Shown: positions 46,520-55,137 of the stretch, piece by piece
Numbering within the stretch: the stretch's first letter is position 1
How the letters are laid out: every line of letters starts with the position of its first letter
NCBI RefSeq assembly: GCF_900091565.1
Contig: NZ_FMCV01000012.1
Span: forward strand, 62,001-126,000
Direction: 5' to 3'
Length of the DNA stretch: 64,000 nucleotides
DNA from: Micromonospora marina
GTDB taxonomy: Bacteria; Actinomycetota; Actinomycetes; Mycobacteriales; Micromonosporaceae
Translations under genes and position numbers: made by a program
The notes under the pieces: model-generated
What the model saw: only the letters and a program-made list of their open reading frames with translations
Database searches by the model: none
Told to the model about the DNA's origin: nothing

Positions 46520-48955
46520 CTAAGCCTGACGCATCTCACGCGATGAGTCAACTGATCCCACATTCTGGTTCACGGACGTGGGCGTGTCGGTCGCCGGCAC
46601 CCCCTGCACACCCGGTGCGAACTGCGAAGATCCCTCCATCGGGGGACGCGGGGCGGGCGGGTTGTTGCGCAGCCGGGGCAGCAGCGGCGACGGGGCCCGC
46701 GCCGGCGCGGGCGGCGGCACCGGCGGCATCGCGGTGTGCCGGTTGCCGGGTGCCGTGGCCGCCTCCAGCATCGCCTCCAGGTGCTCGGCCGGTACGCCCC
46801 AGCCGAACAGCGCGCCCTGGCCGAACCGGCAGCCGGCGGCCACCACGGCGGCCAGCTCGGCCGGGTTGGTGACGCCCTCGGCGATCACCTCCAGCCCCAA
46901 CTGGTGACCCAGGCGCATGACGATGTCGACCATCGGGGCGAACGCCGGGCCGTCCCGTCCGACCGGCCGTACCGGTTCGTGCTCGGCGACCAGACTGTGG
47001 TCGATCTTGAGGATGTCGATCGGCAGCCGCCGGAGCTGGCCGAGCGACGAGTAACCGGCGCCGAAGTCGTCGAGTGCGATCCGGACGCCGGTCAGCCGCA
47101 GCGCGGTGAGCCGCCGGATCAGCTCGTCCAGGTCGGTGGCGACCGCGTGCTCGGTCACCTCCAGCACCAGCCGCTGCGGCGGCACGTGGTGCGCGCGCAG
47201 CGCGTCGGCGACCTGGACCACGTACTCCGGGGCGTGCAGCTCGCGCGGCGACACGTTCACCGACACCCAGACGTCGTGCCCGTCGGCCAGCCAGCGGGAG
47301 AGCTGGTAGCAGGCCTGGTGCAGCACCCACGCGCCGAGCTTGGCGATCATCCCGCACTCCTCGGCCAGCGGGATGAACTCGTCCGGCCGGACGTTGCCCA
47401 GCTCCGGGTGCCGCCACCGCAGCAGCGCCTCCGCGCCGACCGGCCGCACCGACGGCAGCGAGGCCACCGGCTGGAAGACCAGCCGCAGTTCGTCGCGCTC
47501 GATCGCGCCACGCAGCTCGTGCTCCATCCGGGTACGCCGGCTCAGCAACTGGTCGTACGTGGCGTCGTAGTGCTCGATCCGGTTCTTGCCCCGCTGCTTG
47601 GCGTAGCGCAGCGCCAGGTCGGCGTTGCGCAGCAGCAGTTCCACGTCCTGCTCGCCGTGCCCGGCGGCCACTCCGATGCTCACCGACAGGAAGACCGGCA
47701 GGTCCCCCTGCTCGTACGGGCGGCCGAGCACCCCGAGCAGGCGGTCGGCGACCGGGCCGGGCCCGGCCGACCCGTGCATCAGCACCGCGAACTCGTCGCC
47801 GCCGAGCCGGGCCGCCAGGTCACCCGGGCGCAGGTTGCCCCGCAGCCGCCGCCCCACCTCGATCAGCACCGCGTCGCCGACGTCGTGCCCACGCATGTCG
47901 TTGACGTTCTTGAAGCCGTCGAGGTCGAGCCCGAGCAGTACGCACGGCATGCCCGCATCGGCACTGCGGTGCAGGGCGCGCAGCAGCCCGCGCCGGTTCG
48001 CCAGCCCGGTCAGCGGGTCGGTGTGCGCCAGCTCGCGGAAGTGCGCCTCCCGTTCGGCCAGCCGGATCGCGTAGCCACGCACGTCGTTGAGGGCCAGATA
48101 TTGCCGGGTCACCAGGGCGAACCCCTCGACGGTGCCGGCCACGATCGCGTACCCGTCGAACCCGCCGCCCTGCACCAGGTGGTAGATCGCGGAGGCGGCC
48201 ATGGCGAACATCGGCACGAAGGCGTACTCGCCGTCGCGGCGGATGAAGTCGACGTCGAGCTGTGTCAGGTCGGCGCGGCGCCCGGCCACGGCGGTGGCCA
48301 GCAGACCGGCGGCGGTCAGCACCGCGCCGGTGAGCACCATGCCCGGGCCGGCCTGGCAGAGCCCGGCGGACACGCCCAACCCACCGGCCGTCACCGCTGT
48401 CGCGCCGGCGGCGAGCAGCGTGAGCCACCCGCGCGGCGGCGCGACCCGGAGCACGACGATCACGGTGAGCCCGGTGGTGAGCGCCGCGCTCACGGTGGCC
48501 AGCACGATCGGCAGGCAGGCGACGGGGGTGGCGCCGCCGAGCAGCCGGGTCGGCTCGCTGAACGCCACCCAGCCGACGAACCAGAGCGCGCTGCCCATGA
48601 TCAGGCCGTCGAGCAGCAGCCGGGCGGTGGCGGCCCGGGTCGCCGCCGCGCCGGGCAGGCGCAGCACGGCGGCGCCGAGGCCGAGCGCGGCGAGCGTCGT
48701 ACCGGCCGCGACGAGGACCGCCCACCCGGTCCGCTGGCCCTGCCGGTGCGCCCAGTGGTCACCGGCGGCCAGCAGGCCGCCGAGACCGACCACGAGGCTG
48801 AACAGGGCGGCACCGGCGGCGACCGCGAGCAGCAGGTGGGCCGGGCGGCGAGGGCCGGTGCGGTGCCGCACCGACGCGGCGAGCAGCACGGCGGCACCGG
48901 CCGCGGCGATCCCGCTCAACACCGCGACGGTGACCATCCCCGGGGACGACTGCAC
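46520..48955 (-). CDS. membrane GGDEF-EAL protein (cyclic-di-GMP turnover)
   Basis: 811 residues. Residues 1-290 hold about eight membrane segments. A GGDEF domain (about 305-460) begins [20 protein letters not shown] and keeps the active site [12 protein letters not shown]; an EAL domain (about 480-735) keeps [48 protein letters not shown] and VIAEGVTN. So both diguanylate cyclase and phosphodiesterase motifs look intact. A Pro-rich cytoplasmic tail follows. GTG at 48955 ([15 protein letters not shown]). It is divergent from ilvD. Its 3' end overlaps the ilvB promoter. Confidence 0.92.
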   Translation of the reverse strand: MQSSPGMVTVAVLSGIAAAGAAVLLAASVRHRTGPRRPAHLLLAVAAGAALFSLVVGLGGLLAAGDHWAHRQGQRTGWAVLVAAGTTLAALGLGAAVLRLPGAAATRAATARLLLDGLIMGSALWFVGWVAFSEPTRLLGGATPVACLPIVLATVSAALTTGLTVIVVLRVAPPRGWLTLLAAGATAVTAGGLGVSAGLCQAGPGMVLTGAVLTAAGLLATAVAGRRADLTQLDVDFIRRDGEYAFVPMFAMAASAIYHLVQGGGFDGYAIVAGTVEGFALVTRQYLALNDVRGYAIRLAEREAHFRELAHTDPLTGLANRRGLLRALHRSADAGMPCVLLGLDLDGFKNVNDMRGHDVGDAVLIEVGRRLRGNLRPGDLAARLGGDEFAVLMHGSAGPGPVADRLLGVLGRPYEQGDLPVFLSVSIGVAAGHGEQDVELLLRNADLALRYAKQRGKNRIEHYDATYDQLLSRRTRMEHELRGAIERDELRLVFQPVASLPSVRPVGAEALLRWRHPELGNVRPDEFIPLAEECGMIAKLGAWVLHQACYQLSRWLADGHDVWVSVNVSPRELHAPEYVVQVADALRAHHVPPQRLVLEVTEHAVATDLDELIRRLTALRLTGVRIALDDFGAGYSSLGQLRRLPIDILKIDHSLVAEHEPVRPVGRDGPAFAPMVDIVMRLGHQLGLEVIAEGVTNPAELAAVVAAGCRFGQGALFGWGVPAEHLEAMLEAATAPGNRHTAMPPVPPPAPARAPSPLLPRLRNNPPAPRPPMEGSSQFAPGVQGVPATDTPTSVNQNVGSVDSSREMRQA
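46523..46551 (-). promoter_or_regulatory. ilvB promoter
   Basis: On the minus strand TTGACT (46551-46546) and CAGGCT (46528-46523) are 17 bases apart. Transcription would start at or within a base or two of the leader ATG at 46515, giving a leaderless leader-peptide mRNA. Both boxes lie inside the last codons of the GGDEF-EAL gene. Confidence 0.6.
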
Positions 48956-49065
48956 GCGTCAACTCTGCCGGATCAGCGCCTCCCGTGGGGCACCGGGTGT
49001 GCAACTGTTGGGACACAGGGTGCGCGCCGGGGGATCGCCGCGCCGATGGTGTCAGACTGGTTGTC

Positions 49066-50913
49066 ATGCCTGAGCTGCGGTCGAGGACCTCCACCCACGG
49101 TCGGACGATGGCCGGCGCCCGGGCCCTGTGGCGGGCCACCGGGATGACCGACGACGACTTCGGCAAGCCGATCGTCGCCATCGCGAACAGTTTCACCCAG
49201 TTCGTACCCGGCCACGTCCACCTCAAGGACCTCGGCGGCCTGGTCGCCGACGCGGTCGCCGAGGCCGGCGGCGTCGGCCGGGAGTTCAACACGATCGCCG
49301 TGGACGACGGCATCGCCATGGGCCACGGCGGCATGCTCTACTCGCTGCCCAGCCGGGAGCTGATCGCCGACGCGGTGGAGTACATGGTCAACGCGCACTG
49401 CGCGGACGCCCTGGTCTGCATCTCCAACTGCGACAAGATCACTCCGGGCATGCTGCTCGCCGCGCTGCGGCTCGACATCCCGACCGTCTTCGTCTCCGGC
49501 GGCCCGATGGAGGCCGGCAAGACGGTGGCGATCGAGGGCGTGGTGCACAGCAAGATCGACCTGATCGACGCCATGATCGCCTCCTCGAACGAGGCCGTCA
49601 CCGACGACCAGCTCGGCGAGATCGAGCGCTCCGCGTGCCCGACCTGCGGCTCCTGCTCCGGCATGTTCACCGCCAACTCGATGAACTGCCTCACCGAGGC
49701 CATCGGCCTGGCGCTGCCCGGCAACGGGTCGACGCTGGCCACCCATGCCGCGCGGCGGTCGCTGTTCGTCGAGGCCGGGCGCACCATCGTCGAGATCGCC
49801 AAGCAGTGGTACGACAACGACGACGCCTCCGTGCTGCCGCGCTCGATCGCCGGCCGGGAGGCGTTCGAGAACGCGGTCGCCCTCGACGTGGCGATGGGCG
49901 GCTCCACGAACACGGTGCTGCACCTGCTCGCCGCCGCCCGCGAGGCGGAGCTGGACTTCGGCGTCGCCGACATCGACGCGATCTCCCGCCGGGTGCCGTG
50001 CCTGGCCAAGGTCGCCCCGAACTCGCCGCAGTACCACATGGAGGACGTGCACCGGGCCGGTGGCATCCCGGCCATCCTCGGCGAACTGGACCGCGCCGGG
50101 CTGCTGCACCGCGACGTGCGCGCGGTCCACTCCCCCACCCTGGACCGGTGGCTGGCCGACTGGGACGTCCGGGGCGGCTCGGCCACCCGAGAGGCGGTCG
50201 AGCTGTTCCACGCCGCGCCGGGCGGGGTGCGCACGACCGAGCCGTTCTCCACCACCAACCGCTGGTCGTCGCTGGACACCGACGCGGCCGGCGGCTGCAT
50301 CAGGGACTCCGAGCACGCCTACAGCGCCGACGGCGGCCTGGCCATCCTGCACGGCAACCTCGCGCCGGCCGGGTGCGTGGTGAAGACCGCCGGTGTGCCC
50401 GAGGAGTGCCTGATCTTCCGCGGCCCGGCCAAGGTCTACGAGTCTCAGGACGACGCGGTGACCGCGATCCTCGCCAAGGAGATCGTCGCCGGGGACGTGG
50501 TGGTGATCCGGTACGAGGGCCCGAAGGGCGGCCCCGGCATGCAGGAGATGCTCTACCCCACCTCGTTCCTCAAGGGCCGTGGGCTGGGGCGCTCCTGCGC
50601 GCTGCTGACCGACGGCCGGTTCTCCGGCGGCACCTCCGGCCTGTCCATCGGGCACGTCTCCCCGGAGGCGGCCTCCGGCGGGCTGATCGCGCTGGTCCGC
50701 GAGGGCGACGAGATCGTCATCGACATCCCGGGCCGGTCGATCGAGCTGAATGTGCCCGCCGACGAGCTTGAGGCGCGCCGGGTGGCCGAGGAGAAGCGGG
50801 ACCGCCCGTACACCCCTGTCGACCGGCAGCGTCCGGTGTCGGCGGCGCTGCGCGCGTACGCGTCGATGGCGACCTCGGCCAGCGACGGCGCCTACCGCCG
50901 CGTCCCCGAGTGA
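49066..50913 (+). CDS. ilvD: dihydroxy-acid dehydratase
   Basis: 615 residues. IlvD dehydrates dihydroxy acids to the keto acids of Val, Ile and Leu synthesis using an Fe-S cluster. Cluster cysteines are in [12 protein letters not shown] and [19 protein letters not shown]; other blocks are [17 protein letters not shown] and [26 protein letters not shown] at 49066 ([20 protein letters not shown]) is the family N-terminus. No ribosome site precedes it, and CAGACT lies nine bases upstream, so the mRNA may be leaderless. It is transcribed away from ilvB with one gene between. Confidence 0.96.
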   Translation: MPELRSRTSTHGRTMAGARALWRATGMTDDDFGKPIVAIANSFTQFVPGHVHLKDLGGLVADAVAEAGGVGREFNTIAVDDGIAMGHGGMLYSLPSRELIADAVEYMVNAHCADALVCISNCDKITPGMLLAALRLDIPTVFVSGGPMEAGKTVAIEGVVHSKIDLIDAMIASSNEAVTDDQLGEIERSACPTCGSCSGMFTANSMNCLTEAIGLALPGNGSTLATHAARRSLFVEAGRTIVEIAKQWYDNDDASVLPRSIAGREAFENAVALDVAMGGSTNTVLHLLAAAREAELDFGVADIDAISRRVPCLAKVAPNSPQYHMEDVHRAGGIPAILGELDRAGLLHRDVRAVHSPTLDRWLADWDVRGGSATREAVELFHAAPGGVRTTEPFSTTNRWSSLDTDAAGGCIRDSEHAYSADGGLAILHGNLAPAGCVVKTAGVPEECLIFRGPAKVYESQDDAVTAILAKEIVAGDVVVIRYEGPKGGPGMQEMLYPTSFLKGRGLGRSCALLTDGRFSGGTSGLSIGHVSPEAASGGLIALVREGDEIVIDIPGRSIELNVPADELEARRVAEEKRDRPYTPVDRQRPVSAALRAYASMATSASDGAYRRVPE

Positions 50914-50915
50914 CG

Positions 50916-50971
50916 TAAGGAAGGGCCCCTTCTTAACGCCTCCGGTAGAGGAGGGGGCCCTTCTTAACGCC
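50916..50971 (+). repeat. two copies of a GGGCCC-centred element after ilvD
   Basis: TAAGGAAGGGCCCCTTCTTA (50916-50935) followed by ACGCC, and again GAGGGGGCCCTTCTTAACGCC ending at 50971, share the stretch GGGCCC(C)TTCTTAACGCC in direct repeat. Each is itself roughly palindromic, so the pair can also work as the ilvD terminator. Confidence 0.7.
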
Positions 50972-50995
50972 CGCGCGCCGGTAGGATCCGGCGGC

Positions 50996-51718
50996 GTGGA
51001 GACGACTGTGAGTTACGCGCGACTGGTCCGGCCGGCGATCGACCGGGTCTACGTGGGCGCCCGCTGGGCAGCCCGCGCCCGGATGGAGGCGTTCTACGCC
51101 GAGCGGGGCTGCACACTCGGCGCGGAGAGCAGCTTCTTCTCCGGAGTGCTGGCCCGGCCGATGCCCGCCGAGGCGCTGGCCGACGGCCTGGTCTACACGT
51201 CCGGAAGCATGGCCGAGGAGCTGGAGCAGGGCGTCGTCGTCCGGGACGCCGACGGCGCCTGGCACCTCACCGAGCTGGGCCGCGAGCTGACGCTGTTCGC
51301 CCAGCGGGCGACCGGTGAGGCCGCCGAGGAACTGTGGACCATGCTGCCCGGGGTGCTGCCCGGGCTGAGCGTCGTGCCCCGCCTCGCCGACCTGGTCGGC
51401 CGGGTGCTGACGCACGCGCAGGCCAGCGGCGGGCCGGTGTTCCGGGCGATGTCCCCGCCGTACGAGCCGGAGGGCGCCTCCCCGGCGCTGCTGCTCGTCA
51501 CCCGGCTGGGCTCGCTGCGGCACCACCGCGCCGACGCGCACCGGGCCGCGTGGCGGGCCGCCGGGCTGACCGCCGACGAGATCCGCGCGCTGCCGGACGG
51601 CCCGCGACGCGCGGCGATCGAGGCGGACACCGATCGCCGCGACGAACCGGCGTACGCGGCGCTGACCGAGGCCGAGCGGTGGGAACTACTGTCCGGCCTC
51701 GCCGCCCTGCCCAACTAG
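50996..51718 (+). CDS. SalK/SCO6745-like helix-turn-helix family protein
   Basis: 240 residues: YARLVRPAIDRVYVGARWAARARMEAF at the start, VLARPMPAEALADGLVYTS, a winged-helix-like middle (VVRDADGAWHLTELGRELTL) and a C-terminal RADAHRAAWRAAGLTADEIRAL. These match a family of actinobacterial proteins named after SalK and SCO6745, whose molecular role is unclear though a MarR-like fold is predicted. GTG at 50996 (VETTVSYARL) or 51008 can start it. It is convergent with a small acidic protein gene. Confidence 0.7.
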   Translation: METTVSYARLVRPAIDRVYVGARWAARARMEAFYAERGCTLGAESSFFSGVLARPMPAEALADGLVYTSGSMAEELEQGVVVRDADGAWHLTELGRELTLFAQRATGEAAEELWTMLPGVLPGLSVVPRLADLVGRVLTHAQASGGPVFRAMSPPYEPEGASPALLLVTRLGSLRHHRADAHRAAWRAAGLTADEIRALPDGPRRAAIEADTDRRDEPAYAALTEAERWELLSGLAALPN

Positions 51719-51744
51719 CGCCCCGCGGCCTCCACCGCCACCGG

Positions 51745-51795
51745 GTGGAACGCCATGGGTGTCTACGGACCCTTTTGACACCCATGGCGTTCCAC
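51745..51795. terminator. 19-bp perfect hairpin between convergent genes
   Basis: GTGGAACGCCATGGGTGTC (51745-51763) pairs perfectly with 51777-51795 around a 13-base loop that includes CCTTTT. It ends exactly one base before the stop codon of the minus-strand gene at 51796. Confidence 0.85.
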
Positions 51796-51969
51796 TCACC
51801 GCTGGGTGGGGTCCTCCTCGGCCGGTGCGGTGCCGTCGACGGGCAGGCCGAACTCCGCGGGCGAGTTCTCGTCGGTGCCGTCCAGGTCCGCGTGCGGGTC
51901 CTCCGGGGTGACGTCGTCGGGGTCGGCGCCTCCGGCGTGCAGGTCGGACAGTTCAACCGGATCAGTCAT
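51796..51969 (-). CDS. small acidic protein (57 aa), unknown
   Basis: MTDPVELSDLHAGGADPDDV to EEDPTQR: very acidic, rich in Asp, Glu and Pro, no hydrophobic segment, probably disordered. ATG at 51969 has AGGACGGC directly upstream, and composition and codon use look genuine. It is the downstream neighbour of tetR on the same strand, 44 bases away. No family recognised. Confidence 0.6.
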   Translation of the reverse strand: MTDPVELSDLHAGGADPDDVTPEDPHADLDGTDENSPAEFGLPVDGTAPAEEDPTQR

Positions 51970-52013
51970 GCCGTCCTGGTACCCCGCAGGTGCCGCCCGA
52001 ACCCGCCGGGACG

Positions 52014-52703
52014 TCAGCGCGGCCGGTGCCGCTCCAGGCCGTCGAAGAGCAGGTCGAGGGTGAACTCGAACTCGGTCTGACTGTCGCACCAGCCGAGCGT
52101 CGGGTCCGCCGCGTCGTGCGTCTCGGCGGCGACCATGGCGGCCAGGTGCGGCAGTCGTTCGGCCAGCGCCGCCATCTCGGCTTCCTCGGCCTCCGCGTCG
52201 GTCTCCTCACCCGCCGACGGCTGGAACACCTCCTGCGAGAAGCCGAGCGCCAGGCTGCCGAAGGCGTGCAGCGCCCGGTGGGCGATCCGGTACGAGAAGC
52301 CGCCGTCGACGAGTGTGGCGACGATGCCGTCGTAGTAGACGTACAACCCGGCAGGGACGGCCGGACGGCCGGTGAGCAGCGCGGGGGCCCACGGGTGCCG
52401 CAGCATGACCGCACGCGCTCCGAGGAAGCGCAGCCGCAGCCGGGCCCGCCAGTCCGCGCGGGCCGCGTCCGCCTCGGCCCGGTCGGCGGCTGAGGTGATC
52501 TCGGTGACGACAGCGTCCACGAGGCCGTCGAGCAGCCCGCCCTTGCCGGGCAGGTGGTGGTAGAGCGACATCGCCTCGACACCGAGTTCGGCGGCGAGCC
52601 GGCGCATCGTGAGCGCCGCCATCCCCTCGGCGTCGACCAGGGCGATCGCGCTGACCAGGACGCGCTCGCGGCTGAGCGGGTCCCGCGGTTTCCGCGCTCC
52701 CAT
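52014..52703 (-). CDS. TetR-family transcriptional regulator
   Basis: 229 residues. The N-terminal HTH is LSRERVLVSAIALVDAEGMA then LTMRRLAAELGVEAMSLYHHLPGKGGLLDGL, typical of TetR proteins with the TetR_C (AcrR-like, tetracycline-repressor C-terminal) effector domain. The divergent DUF4386 membrane gene is the probable target, given the palindromic operators between them (52726-52762). ATG at 52703 is preferred over 52715 because GGAGAGCCGG gives proper spacing. Confidence 0.9.
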   Translation of the reverse strand: MGARKPRDPLSRERVLVSAIALVDAEGMAALTMRRLAAELGVEAMSLYHHLPGKGGLLDGLVDAVVTEITSAADRAEADAARADWRARLRLRFLGARAVMLRHPWAPALLTGRPAVPAGLYVYYDGIVATLVDGGFSYRIAHRALHAFGSLALGFSQEVFQPSAGEETDAEAEEAEMAALAERLPHLAAMVAAETHDAADPTLGWCDSQTEFEFTLDLLFDGLERHRPR

Positions 52704-52725
52704 CCGGCTCTCCATCTCCTCTTGA

Positions 52726-52762
52726 CCTTACAACGTATGGTCTGCCTTACGACGTAAGGCAG
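52726..52762. promoter_or_regulatory. paired TetR operator between tetR and the DUF4386 gene
   Basis: CCTTACGACGTAAGG (52745-52759) is a perfect odd palindrome, extendable to 21 bases (52742-52762). CCTTACAACGTATGG (52726-52740) is a second copy with two changes, 19 bases away centre to centre. Both lie in the 100-base divergent gap, close to the tetR start. Confidence 0.75.
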
Positions 52763-52805
52763 CCGTTCCCCAGCGACGGCGCGTCGCACACCCCTAGGAG
52801 CCGCC

Positions 52806-53540
52806 ATGCCACAGCTGATCCGCACCGCCCGCGCGACCGGGCTGTTCTACCTCGGGCTCGCCGTCAGCGCCGCCCTGGGGTTCCTCACCGCCCGGTCCAT
52901 GATCTTCGACGCCGGCGACGCCGCCACGACGCTCGCCAACCTGGTGGCCCACGAGTCGCTGGCACGCGCCGGCATCGCCCTCGAACTGCTCGTCGTCCTC
53001 ACCCAGACGCTCACCGCCGTCTGGTTCTACCGGCTGTTCCGCACGGTCGACGGCACCGCCGCGGGCAGCATCGCCGCCTTCGGGCTCGTCAACGCCGTCG
53101 CGATCCTCGGCAGCGCCGCCGTCCTCGCGACGGCGCTGCAGGTCGCGACCGACGGGCCGGCCGACGCCGGCACCATCCAGCTGCTCTACCTGGTCAGCGG
53201 AAACCTGTGGGAGGTGGGCGGGCTCTTCTTCGGGCTCTGGCTGGTGCCGATGGGCTGGTGCGTGCTCCGGTCGGGTTGGCTGCCCCGGCCGCTGGGCTGG
53301 GTCCTCGTCGCCGGTGGCGTCAGCTACGTCCTCATGACGTTCGTCGCGTACCTCGCCCCCGGCGCCGGGATCGCCGGCGACCTGCTGGTGGTCCCCGCGA
53401 CAGTGGGCGAGTTGTGGATCCTCGGCTATCTGATCGTCTTCGGCGCGCGGAAGCACGCGGAGACGACCGCAGGCGCGCGGAAGCGCGAGGAGACGAGTGC
53501 GCCGCCGAGCGCCCGGGCGACGCTCAGACGAGGTCGTTGA
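52806..53540 (+). CDS. DUF4386 family membrane protein
   Basis: 244 residues with about six membrane segments: the family start RTARATGLFYLGLAVSAALG, GIALELLVVLTQTLTAVWFY, AAFGLVNAVAILGSAAVLAT, LWEVGGLFFGLWLVPMGWCV and LGWVLVAGGVSYVLMTFVAY. The function of DUF4386 is unknown. ATG at 52806 has TAGGAGCCGCC upstream. The last 30 residues (GARKHAETTA / GARKREETSA) are an in-frame duplication, and the tail overlaps the mannosidase remnant on the other strand, so the C-terminus may have been altered by rearrangement. Confidence 0.85.
   Translation: MPQLIRTARATGLFYLGLAVSAALGFLTARSMIFDAGDAATTLANLVAHESLARAGIALELLVVLTQTLTAVWFYRLFRTVDGTAAGSIAAFGLVNAVAILGSAAVLATALQVATDGPADAGTIQLLYLVSGNLWEVGGLFFGLWLVPMGWCVLRSGWLPRPLGWVLVAGGVSYVLMTFVAYLAPGAGIAGDLLVVPATVGELWILGYLIVFGARKHAETTAGARKREETSAPPSARATLRRGR
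53442..53501 (+). repeat. 30-bp tandem duplication in the DUF4386 C-terminus
   Basis: Copies at 53442-53471 and 53472-53501 share GGCGCGCGGAAGC and GGAGACGA. In protein they are two ten-residue repeats. Confidence 0.8.
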
Positions 53541-53988
53541 CGCAGCGCAGGACCGGGCGTCGGGTGAGCGCGTCCGCGTCGAGCGGGCCGGGCGCGTGCA
53601 CGGTGAACGTCGCGCTCTCCCCCGGCAGCAGCGTCACCAGCGCCCGGTCCACCTGCGCCGCCGGCCACCGCGCGTCGCGGTCCTCGGCGAAGAACCACAG
53701 CGCGCGCTCCGCGACGGTGAGTGTCACGACGGCGGTCCGCTCCCCCGCCGGTACGGCGACCTCAGCGGTGACCCCGGCGACCGCGGCGCGTACGGTCGAC
53801 GGCTCGTCGGCGGCCCGCTCGATCTCGGCGTGCGGCTCGACCCGGCCGGTGCCATCGGCCACCGTGACCACCGGCCGGACCGACGCGAACCGGGCGGTGG
53901 ACCAGGCGTGCAGGCCCCGGGGAGTGTCGCCGGCGCCGCCGTCCCGGCGATCTCCGGCGGAGCGGCGGTCGCCGGAACCGTCAGTCAC
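53524..53988 (-). pseudogene. beta-mannosidase (GH2) remnant without catalytic domain
   Basis: The frame (GTG at 53988, 154 residues) contains an Ig-like strand region as found near the N-terminal third of GH2 mannosidases (STARFASVRPVVTVADGTGR, VTAEVAVPAGERTAVVTLTV), joined directly to the end of such enzymes (ERALWFFAEDRD, ALVTLLPGESATFTVHAPG, LTRRPVLRCVNDLV). The jelly-roll domain, the TIM barrel with both catalytic Glu residues and part of the C-terminal domain are missing. It is divergent from a LacI regulator of the kind that controls such genes. Family recognition is by motif; an intact small protein of unknown role cannot be excluded because the frame is open. Confidence 0.55.
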
Positions 53989-54100
53989 CACAGTCGGTGA
54001 CACAAAGTGGCCGGCGCGGCGTGCAGTAGCGTCACCAGACGCCGGTGACCCGGCGGACGAGAGCGCCCGCGAGGGCCGGACACAGTGGAGGAACGCTGCG

Positions 54101-55126
54101 GTGAAGCGGCCGACCATCGCCGACGTCGCCCGGCGCGCCGGGGTCTCGAAGGGTGCGGTGTCGTACGCGCTCAACGGGCAGCCCGGGGTCTCCGACGCGA
54201 CCCGCCGGCGGATCCTCGCCATCGCCGCCGAGATCGGGTTCCGTCCGAGCAGCGCCGCCCGCGCGCTGTCCGGCGCCACCGCCAAGGCGGTCGGCCTGGC
54301 GCTGTGCCGCCCCGCCCGGATACTCGGCATCGAGCCGTTCTTCATGGAGCTGATCAGCGGCGTCGAGGCCGAACTGTCGGCCCGGTCGTACGCGCTCACC
54401 CTCCAGGTGGTCAGCGACCAGGAGGCCGAGATCGCGGTCTACCGGCGGTGGTGGGCCGAACGCCGGGTCGACGGCGTGCTCGTCTGCGACCTGCGCACCG
54501 ACGACCGGCGCGTGCCGGTGCTGGAGGAACTGCAACTGCCGGCGGTGGTGATCGGCGGGCCCGGGCACACCGGCGGCCTGGCGAGTGTCTGGGCCGACGA
54601 CGCTGCGGCCCTGGTCGAGACCGTGGAATACCTGGTCGCGCTCGGTCACCGTCGCATCGCCCGGGTGGGCGGGTTGCCCTCGCTGCTGCACACCGAGATC
54701 CGCACCGAGGCGTTCACCGGCGTGTGCCGGCGGCTCGGGCTGGACGAGGCGACCACCGTGTGGTCCGACTACACCGGCGAGGAGGGCGCGCGCGCCACCC
54801 GCCGGCTGCTCAGTTCCGCCGGCCGCCCGACCGCGGTGATCTACGACAACGACGTGATGGCGATCGCCGGGCTCTCGGTGGCCCAGGAGATGGGCCTCAC
54901 AGTGCCCGCCGACCTGTCCATCGTGGCCTGGGACGACTCACCGCTCTGCCGCCTGGTGCACCCGCCGCTGACCGCGCTGGGCCGGGACATCCCGGCGTAC
55001 GGCGCGCATGCCGCCCGGCAACTCCTGGCCGTGATCGCGGGCGAGCCGGCCGCCGTCGTGCAGGACGAGACCGCGCACCTGACGCCACGCGGCAGCACCG
55101 CCCCACCTCGTACGACGAGCTACTGA
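54101..55126 (+). CDS. LacI-family transcriptional regulator
   Basis: 341 residues. The HTH and hinge are PTIADVARRAGVSKGAVSYALNGQPGVSDATR and FRPSSAARALSG; the periplasmic-binding-like effector domain shows VGLALCRPARILGIEPFFME, VDGVLVCDLRTDD, YLVALGHRRIARVGG, AVIYDNDVMAIAGL and LSIVAWDDSPLCRLVHPPLTA. Such regulators sense sugars; the neighbouring mannosidase remnant suggests a former mannoside role. GTG at 54101 has GGAGGAACGCTGCG upstream. A LacI-type palindrome covers its stop codon. Confidence 0.92.
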   Translation: MKRPTIADVARRAGVSKGAVSYALNGQPGVSDATRRRILAIAAEIGFRPSSAARALSGATAKAVGLALCRPARILGIEPFFMELISGVEAELSARSYALTLQVVSDQEAEIAVYRRWWAERRVDGVLVCDLRTDDRRVPVLEELQLPAVVIGGPGHTGGLASVWADDAAALVETVEYLVALGHRRIARVGGLPSLLHTEIRTEAFTGVCRRLGLDEATTVWSDYTGEEGARATRRLLSSAGRPTAVIYDNDVMAIAGLSVAQEMGLTVPADLSIVAWDDSPLCRLVHPPLTALGRDIPAYGAHAARQLLAVIAGEPAAVVQDETAHLTPRGSTAPPRTTSY

Positions 55127-55136
55127 ACCGGTTCAG
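55123..55136. promoter_or_regulatory. LacI-type palindrome at the 3' end of the lacI-like gene
   Basis: CTGAACCGGTTCAG is a perfect 14-bp palindrome with the central CG common to LacI/GalR operators; it includes the TGA stop of the regulator. It lies between two convergent genes, so it may be a relic operator or a weak terminator. Confidence 0.4.
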
Positions 55137-55137
55137 C

